A program made the position numbers and the translations under genes. Under the pieces are notes generated by a model, which was given only the letters and a program-made list of their open reading frames with translations, searched no databases and had not been told where the DNA came from. This document shows, piece by piece, positions 24,060 through 32,647 of a stretch of 64,000 bases of DNA. Position 1 is the stretch's first letter; each line of letters starts with the position of its first letter. This DNA is from Rhodoferax sp. OV413 (GTDB lineage Bacteria; Pseudomonadota; Gammaproteobacteria; Burkholderiales; Burkholderiaceae_C): assembly GCF_900104385.1 (NCBI RefSeq), contig NZ_FNJA01000006.1:310001-374000 (forward strand). Reading direction: 5' to 3'.

Positions 24060-25154
24060 ATGCATACATCGAGCCCCATCATGAACTCGCAAATCCATAT
24101 CTCAGCGCCCGCCGGCAGCAAGCCGGACGTGAGCGCAGGCCGCACGCCGTTTTCCTTCGGTGCGCTGCTACGCCGTCCGGAAACCGGATCCTTCATAGGA
24201 TTGGTTGCCGTGTTTGTCTTTTTCTCCATCTTTGGTGGGGAGACATTTCTTTCCGCCGGTGGTGCAGCCAGTTGGCTGAACATCGCCGCCGAGCTGGGCA
24301 TCATTGCCTTGCCGATTGGCCTCCTGATGATCGCGGGTCAGCTGGACCTGTCGATAGGCAGCGTGATCCCGGCCAGTTCGATGACCATCGCCATCGTCTC
24401 CGGCCACTACGGCCTGCCCATGCCCGTGGGCATTGCTGCCGCATTGGGCCTGGGCCTGGGCATCGGCTTCCTCAACGGCTACCTGATCATCCGCACCGAT
24501 CTGCCGTCGTTCGTGGTGACTCTGGCCACCTTGTTTGCCGTGGCGGGTTTGACCCTGGGCTTGTCGGTCATCCTGGCGGGCAGCACCAGTGTGGCGCTGG
24601 AAAGCAGTCCGGTCTACAAAATGGTTTTCGGCGATTTCATCGACGGCAAATTTGAAGTCATTTTGCTGTGGTGGGTAGCCGCCATCGCCTTGGTCAGCTA
24701 CATACTGAGCCACTCCAAATACGGCAACTGGATACTGGCGCTCGGCGGCGACAAGGTCAGTGCGCGCAATGCCGGCATCCCTACCGACAAGCTCAATATC
24801 GCGCTGTACATGGCCAGTGGCTTCTGCGCGGCTTTCGTAGGCATGTGTCAGGCCATCCTCTACAACAGTGCCCAAGTCTCAGCCGGGCAGTCCTTCATCT
24901 TCAACTCCATCATTGCGGTGGTCATCGGCGGTGTTTTCCTCACCGGCGGTTATGGCTCGGTGCTGGGCATCGTGCTGGGCACGGTGACCTTTGCCATCGT
25001 CAACCAAGGCATCTATTACACCGGTTTCGATGCCAACTGGGCCAGCCTGATCATTGGTGTTCTCCTCCTGGCGGCCGTGCTCCTCAACAACACCTTCCGC
25101 ACCATGGCACTGACCCACTCTGCACCCAGCGCTAAGAAAAAGGCAAGCAAATGA
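24060..25154 (+). CDS. sugar ABC transporter permease (FrcC/RbsC-like)
   Basis: This 364-residue permease has about eight to ten membrane segments and the BPD_transp_2 signature: LPIGLLMIAGQLDLSIGSVI, LGLGIGFLNGYLIIRTDLP, and LALGGDKVSARNAGIPTDKL as the cytoplasmic coupling loop. It has the length of FrcC (about 360). It forms the channel for the receptor upstream. Start is uncertain: MHTSS at 24060 or MNSQIH at 24081; neither has a clear ribosome site. It overlaps the ATPase gene by 4 bases (ATGA). Confidence 0.9.
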   Translation: MHTSSPIMNSQIHISAPAGSKPDVSAGRTPFSFGALLRRPETGSFIGLVAVFVFFSIFGGETFLSAGGAASWLNIAAELGIIALPIGLLMIAGQLDLSIGSVIPASSMTIAIVSGHYGLPMPVGIAAALGLGLGIGFLNGYLIIRTDLPSFVVTLATLFAVAGLTLGLSVILAGSTSVALESSPVYKMVFGDFIDGKFEVILLWWVAAIALVSYILSHSKYGNWILALGGDKVSARNAGIPTDKLNIALYMASGFCAAFVGMCQAILYNSAQVSAGQSFIFNSIIAVVIGGVFLTGGYGSVLGIVLGTVTFAIVNQGIYYTGFDANWASLIIGVLLLAAVLLNNTFRTMALTHSAPSAKKKASK

Positions 25155-25933
25155 CCACCCCTCTGCTGCAACTAAAGGGCGTAAACAAGTCCTTCGGCCC
25201 CATCGACGTCCTACACGATATTTCTCTGGAGGTGCATGCGGGCGAGGTGCTGTGCTTGCTGGGCGACAACGGCGCCGGAAAATCCACCTTGATCCGGCTG
25301 CTGTCCGGCGTGCACAAGCCAACCTCCGGTGAAATGTGGATGAATGGCAAACCGGTGCTGTTTGAGAATCCGCGCGAGGCCAGCAACCATGGCATTGCCA
25401 CCGTGCACCAGTTCGGCGGCACGTTTCCGCTGATGAGCATTGGGCGATCCTTCTTTGTGGGGGCGGAGCCTACCAAGCGCTGGGGCCCGTTCGAAGTCTT
25501 CGACCGCGACTATGCGAACGAGGTCGCCGTGCGGGAGATGCGCGAGTTGGGCATCACCCGCATCAACGACGGTAACCGGCTGGTGGGTGGGCTTTCCGGC
25601 GGGGAGCGCCAGGCGCTGGCCATCGCACGCGCCGTGCACTTCGGTGCCAATGTGCTGATTCTGGACGAGCCCACAGCAGCGCTCGGCGTGAAGGAAGCCG
25701 CCCATGTGCTGCGGATTGTTCTGCAAGCGCGCAAGAAGGGCATCGCTGTCATCTTCATCACCCACCAGGTGATGCATGCCATGACCGTGGGCGACCACTT
25801 TGCGGTGCTGATCCGCGGCGCCAAAGCGGCCGACTTCCGCAAAGGTGAGAAATCCCGCGAGGAAATCACCGACCTCATGGCCGGAGGGGAAGCCATGGCC
25901 GGACTGGAGGCCGAGATCGAAAGCCATCTGTAG
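25151..25933 (+). CDS. sugar ABC transporter ATP-binding protein (single-domain, FrcA-like)
   Basis: This 260-residue ATPase has Walker A (GDNGAGKSTL), signature LSGGERQALA, Walker B (VLILDEPTAALG) and the switch His (FITHQVMHA). Most sugar importers of this kind have a double 500-residue ATPase; the single-domain form matches FrcA and some cyclitol systems, so two copies would work as a dimer. The VHQFGGTFPLMSIGRSFFVG stretch is typical of FrcA-like proteins. It is the last gene of the transporter operon. Confidence 0.9.
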   Translation: MTTPLLQLKGVNKSFGPIDVLHDISLEVHAGEVLCLLGDNGAGKSTLIRLLSGVHKPTSGEMWMNGKPVLFENPREASNHGIATVHQFGGTFPLMSIGRSFFVGAEPTKRWGPFEVFDRDYANEVAVREMRELGITRINDGNRLVGGLSGGERQALAIARAVHFGANVLILDEPTAALGVKEAAHVLRIVLQARKKGIAVIFITHQVMHAMTVGDHFAVLIRGAKAADFRKGEKSREEITDLMAGGEAMAGLEAEIESHL

Positions 25934-26034
25934 CAGACATCCTCGTTGCTAGCCGATGGGCATTGTGGGGCGGAAGTAGCGCAATCGACGGCATCAGCAA
26001 CCAACCCCAAAAAAGGTCAAGGTAACATGTCACG

Positions 26035-28044
26035 ATGGAGACTGTGTCACATGTTTTTGCGCGCTTTGGCTGGGTCCGCACGCTCAAGTTCAAGATCGTT
26101 GCAATGGCGGTGGTTACCGGGGTGTTGTCGGCCCTGGTGACGACGCAACTGGTGCTGTTCACCACGCAGGCGAATATCCAGCAGATGCTGATGCAGGGTG
26201 AAAGCGACGATGTGGAGCGCACCGCCGCACTGCTGGGCACCAAGATCGATATGTTGCGCGATGCCTTGAAGGCCGTGGCCCGGCAAGCGCCTGCGCCGCT
26301 GTGGGACGACCCCGCGGCCATGCAGGGCTATCTTGCCAGTAACCAGGGCCTGAACGCGCTGTTTGAAAGCGTGCTGGCCGCCCGCTCGGATGGGGCGATG
26401 CTGGCCCGCATGGCCAAAGACCAAATCTCCACCGATCTGCCCAATATTGGCGACCGCGCGTACTTCCAGCAAGCACTGCGCACCGACCAGCCCGTGCTCT
26501 CCGATCCGCTGGTTGCCAGGGTGGCCAAGACGCCGGTGGTGATCATTGCCATTTCCTCGCAAGCACCGGACAGCCAGGTCGTTGGTGTGATCGCCGGGGT
26601 GCTGCGGCTGCAGTCCAACAACCTGTTTTCGGAGGTCACCCGCACCGTCCATAGCAAAGGCGCTCGAGTGCTGATCATGGACCGGGCCGGCGTGCTGCTG
26701 GCACATACCAACCCCGCCCAGCTGCTGGGGCCGGCGGCAGAAGAACCCGGTTTGATGGATGTGTTCAGCCGCTGGCATGCAGTGGGCAGTCCCATCGATA
26801 CCACTGGCGCTGCCACCTTGAGCCAGGGCCACCTGGTTGCCATGGCGGGCATACCCGATTCAGACTGGACGCTGGTGCGGCTCACACCCTTGGCAGCGGC
26901 TTTGCAACCCGTGGATGCAGCCCAGGCCACGGCCTGGAAAGCCGCGGGCGGCGTAGGCCTGTTGGCTGCCCTGCTGGCCGGCGCGGTGGCCTGGCGGCTG
27001 ACCCGGCCGATCTCCACGTTGCGGGCACGGGCGAAGAAGATGCTGCTGGAGGAAGATTCGTCCACTGAAGGCTGGCCGCAGGATGGTGGCGAGATCGGTC
27101 AGTTGGCACTGGCGTTCCAGCAGGTGGTGGAACAGCGCCAGCAAAAGCAGGGCGAAACCCAGGCGCTGCTGGTGCAGCTGGAGGCGGTGCTGGACCACGC
27201 CGAGGTCGGCATCACCTTCACCCGCAACGGCCATTTTGAACTGGTGAGTCGCCAGTTCTGCCAGATTTTCCAGTTCGACAAGCAGCGCGTCATCGGCAAG
27301 CCGACGCGGCTGATGCATCCCTCGGCCGAGGCCTACCAGGCTTTGTCGGAGCGCGCGTATCCGGCCTTCATGCAGCACGGCGCCTTCGATGGCGAGGTGC
27401 AGCTCGCACGTGTGACGGGCGAGCTGTTCTGGGCTCATATGCGCGGCCGTGCGGTGATGCCGGGAGACCAGTCGAAAGGCACGATCTGGACAGTGGAGGA
27501 CATCACCGCATCGCGTGAGCACCGCGAACGGTTGGCCTGGACTTCGAGCCACGATTCGCTCACCGGCTTGGTCAACCGGCCGGCGTTCGAGGAGCAGCTG
27601 ACCCGCAGCACAGAGCGCGCGGGCACGGAGCCGTTCTGCGCCATGTTCATCGATCTGGACCACTTCAAGCAGGTCAACGATACCGGTGGTCATGCCGCCG
27701 GCGATGCGCTGCTGCGCGATGTCGCCCATATCCTGGCCGCCCAGGTGCGCCAGGCCGACACCGTGGCCCGGCTGGGCGGAGACGAGTTCGCCATCCTGCT
27801 GCGCGGCTGCCCGTTGCCGCAGGCCCTGGAGGTGGGTGAGAAGCTGCGCAGCGCCGTGGCGGCCTACCGCTTGCCATGGGAAGGGCAGAGCTTTGGGGTG
27901 AGCACCAGCATTGGCCTGGTGGCGGTGGACGCTGGCTACCCATCTGCGGCCGAAGTGATGCGGGCCGCCGACGCCGCCTGCTATGCCGCCAAGGAGCAGG
28001 GGCGCAATGCGGTGGCGGTGTTTGATCCGCAGGCACCCGCTTAG
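26035..28044 (+). CDS. membrane diguanylate cyclase with periplasmic dCACHE, HAMP, PAS and GGDEF
   Basis: This 669-residue protein has a membrane segment at about 17-42, a periplasmic sensor domain of CACHE kind to about 300 (with DRAYFQQALRTDQPVLSDPL), a second segment near 302-322, HAMP, PAS (about 375-495) and GGDEF (about 500-665). The active loop is ARLGGDEFAILL, and the inhibitory site RQAD lies five residues before it, so feedback by c-di-GMP is likely. It makes c-di-GMP in response to an outside signal. It follows the Moc-like transporter by 101 bases without clear linkage. Confidence 0.9.
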   Translation: METVSHVFARFGWVRTLKFKIVAMAVVTGVLSALVTTQLVLFTTQANIQQMLMQGESDDVERTAALLGTKIDMLRDALKAVARQAPAPLWDDPAAMQGYLASNQGLNALFESVLAARSDGAMLARMAKDQISTDLPNIGDRAYFQQALRTDQPVLSDPLVARVAKTPVVIIAISSQAPDSQVVGVIAGVLRLQSNNLFSEVTRTVHSKGARVLIMDRAGVLLAHTNPAQLLGPAAEEPGLMDVFSRWHAVGSPIDTTGAATLSQGHLVAMAGIPDSDWTLVRLTPLAAALQPVDAAQATAWKAAGGVGLLAALLAGAVAWRLTRPISTLRARAKKMLLEEDSSTEGWPQDGGEIGQLALAFQQVVEQRQQKQGETQALLVQLEAVLDHAEVGITFTRNGHFELVSRQFCQIFQFDKQRVIGKPTRLMHPSAEAYQALSERAYPAFMQHGAFDGEVQLARVTGELFWAHMRGRAVMPGDQSKGTIWTVEDITASREHRERLAWTSSHDSLTGLVNRPAFEEQLTRSTERAGTEPFCAMFIDLDHFKQVNDTGGHAAGDALLRDVAHILAAQVRQADTVARLGGDEFAILLRGCPLPQALEVGEKLRSAVAAYRLPWEGQSFGVSTSIGLVAVDAGYPSAAEVMRAADAACYAAKEQGRNAVAVFDPQAPA

Positions 28045-28071
28045 CGCCGACCAGTCCTTGGGGCGGCGGAA

Positions 28072-29592
28072 CTATTCGGTGACCGCTGCAGGTTCCAGGC
28101 GAATCGGTGTGGGCGTCTTGCGCAAACCTCGCACAAAAACCACCACTTGCCACACGATCAGCGCGCCGATCACGCTGAGCAAAGTTCCGCTGATGGGGCG
28201 GGTGACAAAGGTGCTGAAGCTGCCGCGGCTCAGCAGCATGGTGCGGCGGAAATTCTCCTCCAGCATGGGGCCCAGGATGAAGCCCAGCATGAGCGGCGCG
28301 GCCTCCATGTCCAGGCGCAGGAACAGATAGCCGATCAGGCCGAAAACGGATGTGGTGTAGATGTCGTCCAGGCTGTTGTTGATGCTGAAAGTACCGATGC
28401 AGCAGAAGAACAGGATCGCCGGAAACAGCACGGTGTAGGGGATCTTGAACACCGACAGCCAGTAGCGCACCAAGGGCACGTTCAGGACCACCAGGAAGCA
28501 ATTGCCCACCCACATGCTGGCCACCAGACCCCAGAACAGGTCGGGGTGGCTGGCAATCATGTTGGGGCCGGGCTGGATGCCCTTGACCACGAACGCGGCC
28601 ATCATCAGCGCCATGACGGCGTTTTCAGGGATGCCAATGGCCATCAGCGGAATGAAGCTGGTGCGCGCAGCCGCCTCGTCGGCCGCGGCTTGGCCAGCCA
28701 CGCCTTCGATGCAGCCGGTGCCGATTTCATGCTTGTACTTGCTGAACTTCTTGTCGGCGGCATAGGCGGCGAACTGGGCGATGGTGGGGCCGCCGCCGGG
28801 CAGGATGCCCAGTACCGACCCGATCACGCTGCCGCGCAGGGCGCTGGGTATGATGCGCTTGAACTCCGGCCAGGTCGGCATGAGCTTGATCTCGCCGTTG
28901 AACGGGGTGAGCACGTTCTTGTTGTCCAGGTTTTTCACGACCTCGGCAATGCCGAAGCAGCCCAGTGCAATACTGATCAGGCCGATGCCGTCCATCAGGA
29001 ACGGCAGGTCCATGGTGTAGCGCGCCACGCCGCTGTTCACGTCGGTACCAACCATGCCCAGCAGCACGCCGACCATGGCCATGGCAAGGCCGTTGAGCAA
29101 GCTGCCCGCGCTGACAAAACTCACGCAGAAGAAGCCGAGCAACATCAGGGCGCAGTAGTCGGCCGGACCGAACAGAAAGCCCACCTCGCCCAGCGTAGGC
29201 GCCATCGTCGACAGGACCACAATCGCCACGGTGCCGCCGATAAAGCTGGAAATACCCGCGGTGAACAGCGCCAGGCCGGTCTTGCCTTTGAGCGTCATCT
29301 GGTAGCCATCGATACAGGCCACGATGCTGCTGGCATGCGGGATCTTCATGGTGATGGCGCTCACGCTGTCGCCGTATTGGGCGCCATAGTAGATACCGGC
29401 CAGCATGATGAGTGCGCCACCCGTGGGGATGGAATAGGTCAGCGGCAGCAGCAGGCTGATGGTGGACAAAGGGCCCAGTCCGGGCAGCAGTCCGATGAGC
29501 GTGCCCACCGTGCAACCCAGAGCGCAGTACAAGAGGTTTTGCAGAGTCAGCGCTTGATCAAACCCAAGCGATAGGTTGTGCAGGATGTCCAT
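28072..29592 (-). CDS. tctA: tripartite tricarboxylate transporter, large membrane subunit
   Basis: This 506-residue protein has about 11-12 membrane segments and the TctA signatures: GLLPGLGPLSTISLLLPLTY near the N-terminus, then PHASSIVACIDGYQM, and GILPGGGPTIAQFAAYAADK with KHEIGTGCIEGVAGQAAADE. It moves carboxylates such as citrate together with TctB and a periplasmic TctC. Its start overlaps the stop of tctB (TGATG). There is no tctC gene in this operon; the orphan receptor at 14439 is a candidate partner. Confidence 0.93.
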   Translation of the reverse strand: MDILHNLSLGFDQALTLQNLLYCALGCTVGTLIGLLPGLGPLSTISLLLPLTYSIPTGGALIMLAGIYYGAQYGDSVSAITMKIPHASSIVACIDGYQMTLKGKTGLALFTAGISSFIGGTVAIVVLSTMAPTLGEVGFLFGPADYCALMLLGFFCVSFVSAGSLLNGLAMAMVGVLLGMVGTDVNSGVARYTMDLPFLMDGIGLISIALGCFGIAEVVKNLDNKNVLTPFNGEIKLMPTWPEFKRIIPSALRGSVIGSVLGILPGGGPTIAQFAAYAADKKFSKYKHEIGTGCIEGVAGQAAADEAAARTSFIPLMAIGIPENAVMALMMAAFVVKGIQPGPNMIASHPDLFWGLVASMWVGNCFLVVLNVPLVRYWLSVFKIPYTVLFPAILFFCCIGTFSINNSLDDIYTTSVFGLIGYLFLRLDMEAAPLMLGFILGPMLEENFRRTMLLSRGSFSTFVTRPISGTLLSVIGALIVWQVVVFVRGLRKTPTPIRLEPAAVTE

Positions 29593-30020
29593 CAGAATAA
29601 GGGCAGGCTAAGGCCGAGGAAGTTTTTGAACGCATAGGCCACCGCGATCAGGCCCAGCGCGATCTTGATGTTGCGCACCACCGAATACGAAGTACCGGCG
29701 AAGGTAGAGCAGAACACCAGAAACACGATGGCCAGGATCATGTTGAGGTGTTCGGAGATCACCGCGAACCCGGCCAGACTCAGCAGAATCAGGGCAATGT
29801 TCTTGACGTTGTAGTCCAGCGGCACTGGCGCGACGAAGTGCGAACGCACCACCGTGAGCAGGCCGATCACAAACAGAAAAGAACTCACCATCAGGGGAAA
29901 CAGCCCGGGCCCGGACCGGCTCAGTTCGCCTATCGAGTAGTTCCGCGCCACCACGCCAAACAGCAGGGCAATCGCCATGAGGAACAAGCCTCTGACGAAA
30001 TTTCGGTTCTTCAGATTCAT
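29592..30020 (-). CDS. tctB: tripartite tricarboxylate transporter, small membrane subunit
   Basis: This 142-residue protein has four membrane segments and the TctB opening (GLFLMAIALLFGVVARNYSI, then SGPGLFPLMVSSFLFVIGLL). It assists TctA. A 19-codon reading frame with a strong ribosome site ends in an ATGA overlap with the tctB start, which suggests coupled translation. The gene's own ribosome site (GGAG, 9 bases away) is modest. Confidence 0.9.
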   Translation of the reverse strand: MNLKNRNFVRGLFLMAIALLFGVVARNYSIGELSRSGPGLFPLMVSSFLFVIGLLTVVRSHFVAPVPLDYNVKNIALILLSLAGFAVISEHLNMILAIVFLVFCSTFAGTSYSVVRNIKIALGLIAVAYAFKNFLGLSLPLF

Positions 30021-30076
30021 ATGTAGCGACTCCAGGGCTGGGCCGATGCGGCGTTGTGATTTACGGGGGGGGTCAT
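30017..30076 (-). CDS. short leader peptide, translationally coupled to tctB
   Basis: A 19-residue frame, MTPPVNHNAASAQPWSRYI, begins 5 bases after a strong AAGGAGA ribosome site (30082-30088) and stops at a TGA that overlaps the tctB ATG. It contains a run of eight C bases near its start, open to slippage. The function is unknown; it most likely loads ribosomes for tctB. Whether it is truly translated cannot be shown from sequence. Confidence 0.4.
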   Translation of the reverse strand: MTPPVNHNAASAQPWSRYI

Positions 30077-30210
30077 CCGGGTCTCCTTATGGGTATGCCC
30101 CGCGCCGCCAGGTCGTGCAAAACGCAGACGGCAAGGCGTTCGGGTTGGAGGGGGATGGTAGGAAGCGAGGCTTCCAATCAGCTTTCGTTTTGCGCGCCCA
30201 GGCTCAAAAT

Positions 30211-30230
30211 ACGTGTTATTACTAACACGT
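30211..30230. promoter_or_regulatory. inverted repeat between tctDE and tctBA
   Basis: ACGTGTTATTACTAACACGT has perfect 8-base arms around a 4-base loop. It lies 135 bases before the leader peptide and 49 bases after the tctE stop. It could be the TctD binding site for tctBA or a weak terminator for tctDE (minus-strand TATTTTG follows). I favour the operator. Confidence 0.45.
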
Positions 30231-30278
30231 GGCGCCCTGCGGCCAACGCTCGTGCTTCGGCGCTGAGGCCGTGAGGGC

Positions 30279-31826
30279 TCAGCTCTGCGGTCCGGACACC
30301 AGAGGCAGGCGCAGGATGGCCCGTAAGCCGGTAGCGCCGTGGGCTGTGCCCGCGGTATCTGCGGCGAGGCTGGCGTCGGCCAACGCGATGTCGCCGCCGT
30401 TGCGCCGGGCGTAGGCGCGTGCAATCGCCAGACCCAGTCCGGCCCCGTGCGCACCTTTGCCCGGGCTGCTGCCCGTATGGTGGAAGCGTTCGAAGACGGC
30501 TGCCCGCTGCGCCTTGGCGATGCCCGGGCCGTCGTCGCATACTTCGGCACTTGCCATGCCATCCTGGGTGCTGACCATCACGGTGATGTGGCCGCCGGAC
30601 GGTGTGTAGACGATGGCGTTGTGTACCAGGTTGGCCAGCGCCTCATGCAACTCGGGGCCTCGGGCCAGCACGGGAACCACAGGTGCGGCCGGATCTTCGG
30701 AGAGGGAAGGCGTGCCATCCCGGGCATCGATCCAGCCCAGGTCCTGGTCTTTTTCGTGGGCCAGTGTGAGGTACTGGAGCACGACGTCCTTGGCAACGGT
30801 GTTCAGGTCGGTGAGCTCCGGCGCATCGGCGGGCGGGCTGTGGTCGCTTGCGTGGGCCAGCGACAGCAGTTGCTCGCACAGGCGCCGGCTGCGCGAGATT
30901 TGGGTGACGATGGCGCGCAAGGTCGCGCGCTGCTGCTCGGGGTCTTTTTCGCGGAGCGCAAAGCCCGCCTGTGTCAGCATGATGGCCAGCGGCGTACGCA
31001 ACTGGTGCGATGCGTCGGCCAGAAACCGCGACTGCTGGTCCAGCAAGTCCCGGTAGTTGGCCACGTACTGGTTGATGGCGTCGACCAGCGGTGCCACCTC
31101 ATGCGGAACATCGATGGTGTCTAGCGGTTTGAGATCATGGCCCTTGCTTTGCAACACGGATTTGCGCAGCCGCTCCAGCGGCCGCAGCGACCAGTTCACC
31201 CCCAGCCAGACCAGCAGAACCACCACCAGCACCATGCGCGCGTCGCGCAGCAGCGCATGCTCTGAAGAGGTTGCTTGCGCCATATCCCGCTGGCCACTGC
31301 TTTCAGCCGCCTGGATCAGCAGGTCAAAGGTCTGGCCGCGTCCGTCCACCACCTGGCTTTGGATGGCTACCACCCGCACCGGCTGGCCCTGGTAGCGGCT
31401 GTCGTACCAGACCTGGGAGGCTGAACCCGTAGAGGAGGCTGGTGCCGCCGGTTCAGGCGGTGCAGGCAGGTCTGCATCGCCCAGCAGGGTTTGCCTGGCA
31501 GCCGTGCCGCCCCCCGCGGTCTGGTGCGGTGCCAGGCCTACATACAGGTGCTTGTGCTGCGGGCTGCCGGCGTCGGTTGCTGTTGGGGCCATGAACGATG
31601 GCGCATTCAACTGGAAGGAGCCGTCTTGCGCCAGTGCCAGGCTGTTGCGCAGCGCGTTCACCGATTCGAGCATGGACTGGTCGTAGGCGTCCTGTACCAG
31701 CGTGCGCAAGGCGCGGTAGTCGTTCCAGCTGTCCAGTATCAGCAGGCCCAGGATGCCGGGTAGTAGCAGTGTCAGCAGGCGTGCGCGGATGCCGAAGTGG
31801 TCGGGGTCAGCCCGGAAGGTTTTCAT
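30279..31826 (-). CDS. sensor histidine kinase, TctE-like
   Basis: This 515-residue kinase has an N-terminal membrane segment (about 15-35), a periplasmic part with a 2CSK_N-like sensor, a second segment near 205-222, HAMP-like linker, HisKA with FLADASHQLRTPLAIML (phospho-His, about residue 274) and a HATPase domain with NLVHNAIVYTP (N box) and DDGPGIA (G1). It overlaps the response regulator gene by 20 bases. It probably senses a carboxylate and controls the tctBA genes just downstream, as TctE does. Confidence 0.85.
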   Translation of the reverse strand: MKTFRADPDHFGIRARLLTLLLPGILGLLILDSWNDYRALRTLVQDAYDQSMLESVNALRNSLALAQDGSFQLNAPSFMAPTATDAGSPQHKHLYVGLAPHQTAGGGTAARQTLLGDADLPAPPEPAAPASSTGSASQVWYDSRYQGQPVRVVAIQSQVVDGRGQTFDLLIQAAESSGQRDMAQATSSEHALLRDARMVLVVVLLVWLGVNWSLRPLERLRKSVLQSKGHDLKPLDTIDVPHEVAPLVDAINQYVANYRDLLDQQSRFLADASHQLRTPLAIMLTQAGFALREKDPEQQRATLRAIVTQISRSRRLCEQLLSLAHASDHSPPADAPELTDLNTVAKDVVLQYLTLAHEKDQDLGWIDARDGTPSLSEDPAAPVVPVLARGPELHEALANLVHNAIVYTPSGGHITVMVSTQDGMASAEVCDDGPGIAKAQRAAVFERFHHTGSSPGKGAHGAGLGLAIARAYARRNGGDIALADASLAADTAGTAHGATGLRAILRLPLVSGPQS

Positions 31827-32493
31827 GCACCGTGCTTTCCAGCATATAGCCCAGGCCGCGCACGGTCACAATGCGCACGTCGCCCCCGGCCAGCTTGCGG
31901 CGCAGCCGGTGTAGCACCAGTTCGATCGCATCCGGGCCGGCATTGCTGTCGGTCGGAAAGACCTTGCCCGAGAGGAGGGACTTTTCTACCGGCGAACCGC
32001 TGCGCGCCAGCAAGACCGACAGGGCCGCGCTCTCGCGCCGTGTGAGCTGCAACAGTGTTCCCGCCAGTGTGAAGACCCGGCTGTCGTGGGCGCACGAGAG
32101 CGAGCCGCACTGCAGCGGCGTGTGCGAACTGCCCCGGCTGCGCCGTACCAGCGCGGTAAGGCGGGCTTCGAGTTCTTCGATTGCGAAGGGCTTGGTCAAA
32201 AAGTCATCGGCCCCGACGTTCAGGCCTTTCACCCGGTCCTGCAGCGAGCCCTGTGCGGTCAGCACCAGCACGGGTGTGCGGTTGCCGGCCTTGCGCATAT
32301 CGGCCAGCAAGGCCAAGCCGTGTTTGTCGGGCAACCGCAGGTCGAGCACTACCGCGTCATAGCTGTTGCCAGCCAGCAATGACTCGGCGACGGCGGCATT
32401 CTGTGCATGGTCCGGCACGAAGCCGCTCTGCTTGAATACCCGCACCAGCCACGATGCCATTTCGGCCTCGTCTTCCACCAGCAGCAGACGCAT
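31807..32493 (-). CDS. response regulator, OmpR family, TctD-like
   Basis: This 228-residue protein has a receiver domain (phospho-Asp in DAVVLDLRLPDKHGL, about residue 51; conserved Lys in FLTKPFAIEEL) and an OmpR winged helix (about 125-220, with GPDAIELVLHRLRRKLAGG, then IVTVRGLGYML). It works with the overlapping kinase. The genes tctDE and tctBA lie in the same direction, with the 20-bp inverted repeat at 30211 between the two pairs. Confidence 0.9.
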   Translation of the reverse strand: MRLLLVEDEAEMASWLVRVFKQSGFVPDHAQNAAVAESLLAGNSYDAVVLDLRLPDKHGLALLADMRKAGNRTPVLVLTAQGSLQDRVKGLNVGADDFLTKPFAIEELEARLTALVRRSRGSSHTPLQCGSLSCAHDSRVFTLAGTLLQLTRRESAALSVLLARSGSPVEKSLLSGKVFPTDSNAGPDAIELVLHRLRRKLAGGDVRIVTVRGLGYMLESTVHENLPG

Positions 32494-32647
32494 ATCAGAG
32501 CCGGTGTACGGAGGAAGTCAGCGCAAAGCATCTTCCCGACACAGATACTGTGTGGGCTATGGGGATGGTCTGCATATCCATGGTGCGCTCTCTGTCAATG
32601 AGGTGTCGGCCCGGCTGGCACCCTGCAAGCCGATGCTTTTGAAACCC

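Noticed and set aside
29592-30020. The idea that the 19-codon frame before tctB is an N-terminal extension of TctB after a frameshift
   Set aside because: TctB begins with a normal first membrane segment at its own start, and the leader has its own stop and ribosome site.
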